Source: a virus. Taken from it: a DNA stretch of 46,317 nucleotides. The DNA is taken from positions 1 through 46,317 of IMG/VR virus record IMGVR_UViG_3300025853_000164. One strand, given 5' to 3'. How positions within the stretch are numbered: the stretch's first letter is position 1; the number at the start of each line of letters is the position of its first letter. This document shows positions 41,671-46,317 of the stretch, piece by piece. A program made the position numbers and the translations under genes. The notes beneath the pieces were generated by a model, which was not told where the DNA came from, did no database searches, and saw only the letters and a program-made list of their open reading frames with translations.

Positions 41671-41743
41671 GCTGGTTTACCCATCTGGTGATAGGAGCGT
41701 CCTCATAAGACGACACAGGCGTGTTCGATCCACGCAACCAGCA
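41671..41743 (+). tRNA. tRNA with CAU anticodon (Met, or Ile2 if modified)
   Basis: 73-nt cloverleaf. Acceptor GCTGGTT/AACCAGC, anticodon stem with loop CTCATAA (anticodon CAT), T-arm GCGTG/CACGC with TTCGATC. There is a mismatch in the D-stem and a G-A pair at the top of the anticodon stem. The amino acid depends on whether C34 becomes lysidine; sequence alone does not decide. Confidence 0.85.
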
Positions 41744-41772
41744 TTGACCATTAGCACTCTTTGAGTTATAAT
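41744..41772 (+). promoter_or_regulatory. Sigma70-type promoter of the tRNA-Leu gene
   Basis: TTGACC (41744-41749), 17-bp spacer, TATAAT (41767-41772). The -35 box begins on the base after tRNA-Met and the -10 box ends 10 bp before tRNA-Leu, so the intron-containing tRNA appears to have its own promoter. Confidence 0.75.
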
Positions 41773-41781
41773 GGTCTCATC

Positions 41782-42064
41782 GTCGGTATGGTGGAATCGG
41801 TAGACACACCAGACTTAGAAAATTGAGCCTCATTTGGGAAACCTTATGAGTGACACTCCTCAAATTCGGGGAAACCTGTAAAATGGCAATCCCGAGCCAA
41901 GCATCGCAAGATGAAGGTGTAGAGACTAGACGGGGAGCACCTAAACTGAAAAGTATGGTGAAGGTATAGTCCAGACCACAAAACCGTAAGGGCAAGGAAA
42001 CTTGTAGTGGTAAGAAAATCTGTTGGGCATTGTGCCCGTGGGAGTTCAAGTCTCCCTACCGACA
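41782..42064 (+). tRNA. tRNA-Leu(UAA) split by a group I intron
   Basis: Exon 1 is 41782-41816 and exon 2 is 42015-42064; the joined tRNA is 85 nt. Acceptor GTCGGTA/TACCGAC, a Leu-type D-arm (TGGTGGAATCGGTAGACACA), anticodon stem CAGA/TCTG with loop CTTAAAA (anticodon TAA), a long variable arm GGGC/GCCC, T-arm GGGAG/CTCCC with TTCAAGT, discriminator A, no encoded CCA. The pair at 27-43 is C-U. UUA, the codon it reads, is common in the AT-rich phage genes. The exon break after U34 is the known site of the cyanobacterial and plastid tRNA-Leu intron. Confidence 0.9.
41817..42014 (+). ncRNA. Group I intron in tRNA-Leu
   Basis: 198 nt, no reading frame. The 5' splice site follows U34, which forms a U-G pair with the internal guide (GAGCCT pairing to AGACTT, one A-C mismatch), and the intron ends in G. 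P2 is CTCAT/ATGAG. The conserved run TTCGGGGAAACCT with GGCAATCCCGAGCCAAGC gives P4 and P5. P6 is CATC/GATG closed by a GCAA loop. P7 is GACTA/TAGTC in AGAGACTAGACGG and GGTATAGTCC. P8 is CACC/GGTG. P9 is CCAC/GTGG with an inner CAAG/CTTG stem and GAAA loop. All core elements match the tRNA-Leu intron class (IC3) of cyanobacteria. Confidence 0.9.
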
Positions 42065-42068
42065 TTAA

Positions 42069-42076
42069 AATAAATA
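42069..42076 (+). promoter_or_regulatory. Late-type promoter AATAAATA
   Basis: AATAAATA box five bases after the end of tRNA-Leu and 18 bp before the next ATG. Confidence 0.4.
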
Positions 42077-42093
42077 AGACAAAAGCATCCACT

Positions 42094-42399
42094 ATGTCTT
42101 ATAAGATTGACACTGCATACTGTTGGTATTTGGACCACAGTATGATAGTGAAGATGTATTTCATTAATCAGGTTCCATTCACCTTTGATGAACTACCTGA
42201 TGGACACTTGGAAGATGAAGAATTAGTAGAACTCGCAAATAAAGAAACATCCTTCGAGCCAGAAGACTTATACAGGAGTTCTTTCTATCTTATAGATGAG
42301 GAGGTGCATCCTTGTTTATTTCCTGTTGACTTAGAAAACCCAGAAGATATGCCAGATGATGAAGTCTATTACTATGACGAGGAGGATTTGATGGGTTAA
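42094..42399 (+). CDS. Acidic conserved hypothetical protein
   Basis: A 101-residue, strongly acidic protein from ATG 42094. A longer frame would start inside tRNA-Leu and is not used. It begins MSYKIDTAYCWYLDHSMIVK, has aromatic-rich strands, and ends with PDDEVYYYDEEDLMG. No membrane segment. It lies between the tRNA cluster and a long structural gene. Not recognised. Confidence 0.55.
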   Translation: MSYKIDTAYCWYLDHSMIVKMYFINQVPFTFDELPDGHLEDEELVELANKETSFEPEDLYRSSFYLIDEEVHPCLFPVDLENPEDMPDDEVYYYDEEDLMG

Positions 42400-42405
42400 T
42401 AAATA
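42398..42405 (+). promoter_or_regulatory. Late-type promoter AATAAATA
   Basis: AATAAATA box overlapping the end of the upstream gene and 32 bp before the long structural gene. Fits the NATAAATA pattern. Confidence 0.45.
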
Positions 42406-42437
42406 AAACATAGAAATGTCCCAGGAATCATAATAAG

Positions 42438-45400
42438 ATGCCACTCAACAAACTTGATAATTTTATTAAGAATACAGAAGGTCGTATTTTATATGTAAGT
42501 CCATCAGACTTAGACTCAACAGATAGTATTCTTAACACTGGCAACTCACTTGCTCGCCCCTTTAAGACCATTCAGAGGGCACTGATTGAGGCAGCAAGAT
42601 TCTCTTATGTCAAGGGAGATAGTAACGACGAGACTGAGAAGACTACCATTCTCCTGATGCCTGGTGAGCACATTGTTGATAATAGACCAGGATGGTCAAT
42701 TTTTAATGATGGTGGAACTCCAAAGGTTATTCGTTCTGATGCATCTGCCGCAGAAATTGTTCCAGCAGATTTTTATCTCACACTGGAATCTAACTTTGAC
42801 TTAACACAATCCGACAATCACCTTTATAGATTTAACAGTATTAATGGTGGTGTCATTGTTCCCAGAGGCGTATCAATCGTTGGTCTTGACTTAAGAAAGA
42901 CCAAGGTTCGTCCTAAGTATGTTCCAAATCCAACGGACAGCACACCAAATTCGGCAATCTTTAGAATTACTGGCGCAGGTTATTTCTGGCAGTTTTCTCT
43001 CTTTGATGGAGATGAACTCGGAACAGTTTATACAAAGAATAATAACTTCAGTGTAACTAATCAGGCAGTTCCAACCTTCTCACACCACAAACTCACGGTA
43101 TTTGAGTATGCCGATGGTGTAAATGAGGTTCAGAATTATAATATTACTGACCTTGGAATGTATTATGCGAAACTCTCTGTCGCATATGGGATTGGTTCTG
43201 GTAGAGATATTGATGATAAGTTCCCATCACTTCCAAAAGGATTTGAGCCACAAAGACCAGAATATGAGATTGTCGGTGCTTTTGCTCCAGATCCAATCAA
43301 AATTACAAGTATTGAGGCAGGTAGTGGCGGTGTAGTAACCAACAGAGTTACTGTAACCACAGAAACCCCACACGGTCTTTCGGCAGGAACACCAATTCGT
43401 ATTAGTGGTGTAACACCTGTTGATGGAGATACAAACTACAATATCTCCACAAAAGTAAGTGAAGTAGATGCAAATAATGCAAATATCTTCTATTACAACT
43501 TACTTTATGCACCAGCAACGATGACGACTCCTGGTGTCATCTCTGGTAATGAATTTGTTACCATTGAGACTGACACCGTATCTGGTGCATCTCCTTATAT
43601 CTTTAACATCTCCATGCGTTCTGTATGGGGTATGAATGGTATGCACGCCGATGGAAGCAAGGCAACTGGTTTCCGCTCAATGGTTGTTGCACAATTCACT
43701 GGTGTATCACTCCAAAAAGATGACCGTGCATTTGTAAAATATAGCGAATCTGCAAGAGATTATAGTGACAATATTGCCATTGTCCCAGAGACTGGTGGAG
43801 CACTTTCTGGCAATTCCTCATCTAAAGGAACCGTATATCACTTAGATCCCGATGCAATTTATAGAAGTGGATGGGAATCCACACACATCAAAGCTTCTAA
43901 TGATGCATTTATTCAGATAGTTTCTGTTTTCGCAATTGGATATAACAAGCACTTTGAGTGTTTGAGTGGTGCTGATATGTCCATCACCAACTCCAACTCA
44001 AACTTTGGACAGATATCACTTGCTGCTGGTGGATTTAAGAAAGAGGCATTCACAAAGGATAATAAGGCATATATTACTCACATTATTCCACCAAGAGCAA
44101 TCACTGGTTCGGAAGAAAATGTTGATTGGTTGACAATTGATTATGATGCATCAAATAGCACAACCAAGTTATATCTTAATGGATTTACCTCCGAAGATAT
44201 TGTTCCCCCAGTTCTGACCCAAGGATATAGAGTTGGTGCCAGAGTTGCTGATAAGTTATACTTAGAAGTTGGTGGAACAGAATACTCGGCAGATATTCTG
44301 ATGTCCGATGGTGCCACCAGTTCCGTCAAAGAATATTCTGTCGGAGCACCATCAACTAATATCTTTACACTTTCATCAGGCACACATACACTTGCAACTG
44401 GTGAAAAAGTAATCATTATTAGTGATGATGGAGATTTACCAGAGAATCTGAGAACCAATACCGTTTATTATGCAATTGTTCCGAGTGGAAGCACGACAAC
44501 ATTTAAGTTGGCAGCATCAGAATCGGATGCAAACAATGATTCTCCAATTGCTGTCTATGGCGGAACAAACCTTAAAGTTCTGAGTAGAGTATCCGATAAG
44601 ATTGCTGGTGACATTGGACATCCAGTTCAGTGGGATGGTTCTCAATGGTATATTACCACTGGAGCAACTGGAAATACAATCTATTCGGCAATTTCTTCTC
44701 TTACAGGAACGTCAGAAGCATCTTATATTAAGAGAATTGCCGATACAAGAAGCCTTGATGAAAAGATTTATAAGGTCAGAGTTGTAGTTCCAAAAGAACT
44801 TTCTGGTTCCAAGACACCTGAAGATGGATTTGTCATCCAAGAATCCAGTTCGACTGGATATCGTGGCACGGATGATACAGACTTTAATAAGACCACAATT
44901 ACTGCGGCAGATGACTATGATTATAACAGAAATCCAAGATTCATTGCCACCTGTACTTTTAGCAGTCCAACGGCAACAGTAAGAACCGAACTTCCTCACA
45001 ATCTCACAACTGGTGACAGCATTATTGTTCGTAACGTAACTGATGCGAATAATACCGTAGGTGCTGCCACTAGTGGATACAACGGAACTCATACGGTTAC
45101 TGTTGTTGATGATATGACGTTTAGTTACTCCATAACTAGCAATGTTCCTGGAGCAACATCATCAAACAATACTGGAATTAGAACTGATGTTTCTCCAAGA
45201 TTTGAGAGAAATGACTTACAATCAAACTTCTACATCTATAGAAATGAAGTAATCCAAGATTATGTGGATGGTGAACGTGATGGAATTTTCCATCTTTATG
45301 TTGCAAATTCTGGTAATGCTGTCTCTAAAGAATTTACAGACCTGAAGTATGGTCAAAATATTGTCGATCTTTATCCGCAACTTGATAGAGATAATGTAAA

Positions 45401-46317
45401 CGACAATCCAGCATCTGCAAAGTCTTATGCAAAAGTATCTCCTCTTGGTGAAGTTGTAACAAACGATCTCAAAAAGAGTATTACTAGAGAAACTGCAGAT
45501 ACATTACTCACAAAACTTGGTGTTGGTCTCGATATTTCCTCTATTTCCAATTCTGCTGGCGTAAGCACAATTACTTTTGCCAGAAGACACGGACTTCAGG
45601 GTATTGCATATGGTGAGGTTGGTACTTCTGGAGCATCCTATACACCTGGAGAGCACTTTAATGTAAGACTTCTGAATGGATCTGCAACGGGAACCTGGAA
45701 TGGAGCAACGGCAAAAGTTACAGTAAACGGTGCTGGAAGTGTAACAGATGCATCAATACTTGCATCTGGTTCTGGATACAGTGCTGGAACACTGTATTTT
45801 AGTACCGCTGATATTGGTGGTAATGGTGCGGCAACATTTGATGTTACTGCCGCAGGTATTTCTGCCGCAATTGGTGATGTAGTTCAGTTTACCGGTGCTG
45901 GCACAACATCAGACACTTATCATCGCATTACTGCTGTTGGATCTGCCACTCAAATTTCGGTTGCCAAGACATCTGGTGACCCAGTAATTACTTCTAATCA
46001 TTATGCTTATGTTGTAGGTAAGTCCATTGCATTTACTGCAAGTGGAAACACTATCACTGCAACAGGACACGGATTAGTTGCTGGAAATAAGATTAGAATC
46101 ATTGACGGAAGTAATAATAATGTTGGGGACTTTATTGTTAATACAAGAGTTGATGTTAATACATTTACGGTTTCCAATCTTTCAGTTTCCTCTGGTTATA
46201 TTCTCAGACATGCATTATCTGCGAATGCTGGAACATCAGATAGAGATGCAGAAAATCTTGGAAAGAGAGCATTTGCAATTTATGGTGGCGAAACACTGAC
46301 TCTCGGTGCTGGAATTA
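42438..46317 (+). CDS. Large virion structural protein, 3' partial
   Basis: Starts at ATG 42438 (MPLNKLDNFIKNTEGRILYV) and stays open to the window end, giving 1293 codons. The start matches the long structural protein common in T4-like cyanophages, including LARPFKTIQRALIEAARFSY and KTTILLMPGEHIVDNRPGWS. A beta-helix-like region follows (GGVIVPRGVSIVGLDLRKTK; CLSGADMSITNSNSNFGQIS). Repeated TETPHGLSAGTPIRISG / TELPHNLTTGDSIIVRN / TATGHGLVAGNKIRI elements mark a tandem beta domain. Likely a baseplate- or fibre-associated protein; the C-terminus is outside the window. Confidence 0.75.
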   Translation, partial: MPLNKLDNFIKNTEGRILYVSPSDLDSTDSILNTGNSLARPFKTIQRALIEAARFSYVKGDSNDETEKTTILLMPGEHIVDNRPGWSIFNDGGTPKVIRSDASAAEIVPADFYLTLESNFDLTQSDNHLYRFNSINGGVIVPRGVSIVGLDLRKTKVRPKYVPNPTDSTPNSAIFRITGAGYFWQFSLFDGDELGTVYTKNNNFSVTNQAVPTFSHHKLTVFEYADGVNEVQNYNITDLGMYYAKLSVAYGIGSGRDIDDKFPSLPKGFEPQRPEYEIVGAFAPDPIKITSIEAGSGGVVTNRVTVTTETPHGLSAGTPIRISGVTPVDGDTNYNISTKVSEVDANNANIFYYNLLYAPATMTTPGVISGNEFVTIETDTVSGASPYIFNISMRSVWGMNGMHADGSKATGFRSMVVAQFTGVSLQKDDRAFVKYSESARDYSDNIAIVPETGGALSGNSSSKGTVYHLDPDAIYRSGWESTHIKASNDAFIQIVSVFAIGYNKHFECLSGADMSITNSNSNFGQISLAAGGFKKEAFTKDNKAYITHIIPPRAITGSEENVDWLTIDYDASNSTTKLYLNGFTSEDIVPPVLTQGYRVGARVADKLYLEVGGTEYSADILMSDGATSSVKEYSVGAPSTNIFTLSSGTHTLATGEKVIIISDDGDLPENLRTNTVYYAIVPSGSTTTFKLAASESDANNDSPIAVYGGTNLKVLSRVSDKIAGDIGHPVQWDGSQWYITTGATGNTIYSAISSLTGTSEASYIKRIADTRSLDEKIYKVRVVVPKELSGSKTPEDGFVIQESSSTGYRGTDDTDFNKTTITAADDYDYNRNPRFIATCTFSSPTATVRTELPHNLTTGDSIIVRNVTDANNTVGAATSGYNGTHTVTVVDDMTFSYSITSNVPGATSSNNTGIRTDVSPRFERNDLQSNFYIYRNEVIQDYVDGERDGIFHLYVANSGNAVSKEFTDLKYGQNIVDLYPQLDRDNVNDNPASAKSYAKVSPLGEVVTNDLKKSITRETADTLLTKLGVGLDISSISNSAGVSTITFARRHGLQGIAYGEVGTSGASYTPGEHFNVRLLNGSATGTWNGATAKVTVNGAGSVTDASILASGSGYSAGTLYFSTADIGGNGAATFDVTAAGISAAIGDVVQFTGAGTTSDTYHRITAVGSATQISVAKTSGDPVITSNHYAYVVGKSIAFTASGNTITATGHGLVAGNKIRIIDGSNNNVGDFIVNTRVDVNTFTVSNLSVSSGYILRHALSANAGTSDRDAENLGKRAFAIYGGETLTLGAGI

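Noticed and set aside
41844-42092. Minus-strand open frame across the tRNA-Leu intron.
   Set aside because: It lies over the tRNA exons and structured intron core, which explain the sequence; no ribosome binding site.
42007-42399. Longer 130-codon version of the acidic protein.
   Set aside because: The extra 29 codons would lie in tRNA-Leu exon 2. The ATG at 42094 is the better start.

Overview
This window is part of a T4-like (myovirus) marine cyanophage genome. The case rests on several independent signs. There are T4 core genes: gp32, gp33, gp59, gp4, gp48, gp53, gp26 and hub proteins. There are cyanophage-typical auxiliary genes: phoH, thyX, glutaredoxin, DUF1825-like and DUF4278-like proteins. 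Two promoter classes are visible: sigma70-type TTGxxx-17 bp-TATAAT boxes at the replication genes and tRNAs, and T4-late-like NATAAATA boxes before structural genes. The likely host is a marine picocyanobacterium (Synechococcus or Prochlorococcus). The window both starts and ends inside large fibre-like genes.

Layout. 1-10.8 kb (+): AT-rich cluster of repeat-built tail-fibre and adhesin-like genes. 10.8-20.2 kb (+): glutaredoxin, conserved small genes, a GIY-YIG-like homing endonuclease, a chain of overlapping mini-genes, thyX, phoH, a RecB-type nuclease, late coactivator gp33, a second GIY-YIG endonuclease, helicase loader gp59, a DUF1825-like protein, gp32, and a Mom-like modification enzyme. 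20.2-23.3 kb (-): baseplate and head completion genes gp53, gp48, a small conserved protein, gp4, then a NUMOD-type homing-endonuclease relic at the promoter-proximal end. 23.3-32.5 kb (+): tail-tube-like protein, gp26, a gp51-like small protein, tape-measure-like proteins (one with an L,D-transpeptidase-like motif), and hub and spike proteins. 32.5-41.1 kb (+): a second fibre cluster with a tail-fibre assembly chaperone and a tail collar protein. 41.1-42.1 kb (+): an early promoter, two small genes (one Phd/YefM antitoxin-like), and three tRNA genes. 42.4 kb to the end: a long structural protein that runs off the window.

The most striking feature is the third tRNA gene. It is a tRNA-Leu(UAA) split by a 198-nt sequence with the conserved core of the cyanobacterial and plastid tRNA-Leu group I intron, at the same site after anticodon U34, with recognisable P1, P2, P4, P6, P7, P8 and P9 pairings. 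Other points of interest are an inverted repeat that brackets a late promoter before a homing endonuclease (similar in plan to I-TevI control), a sigma70 promoter whose -35 box lies in a terminator loop, the Mom-like enzyme beside gp32, the cell-wall-enzyme-like domain in a tail protein, and DNA-identical tandem repeats in at least four fibre genes.

Working together, the early block (replication, recombination, nucleotide supply, regulators, tRNAs) would be read from host-like promoters. The structural genes would be read from late promoters with the help of gp33, whose gene is also in the window. All functions are inferred by reading protein and RNA motifs; no database search was run.
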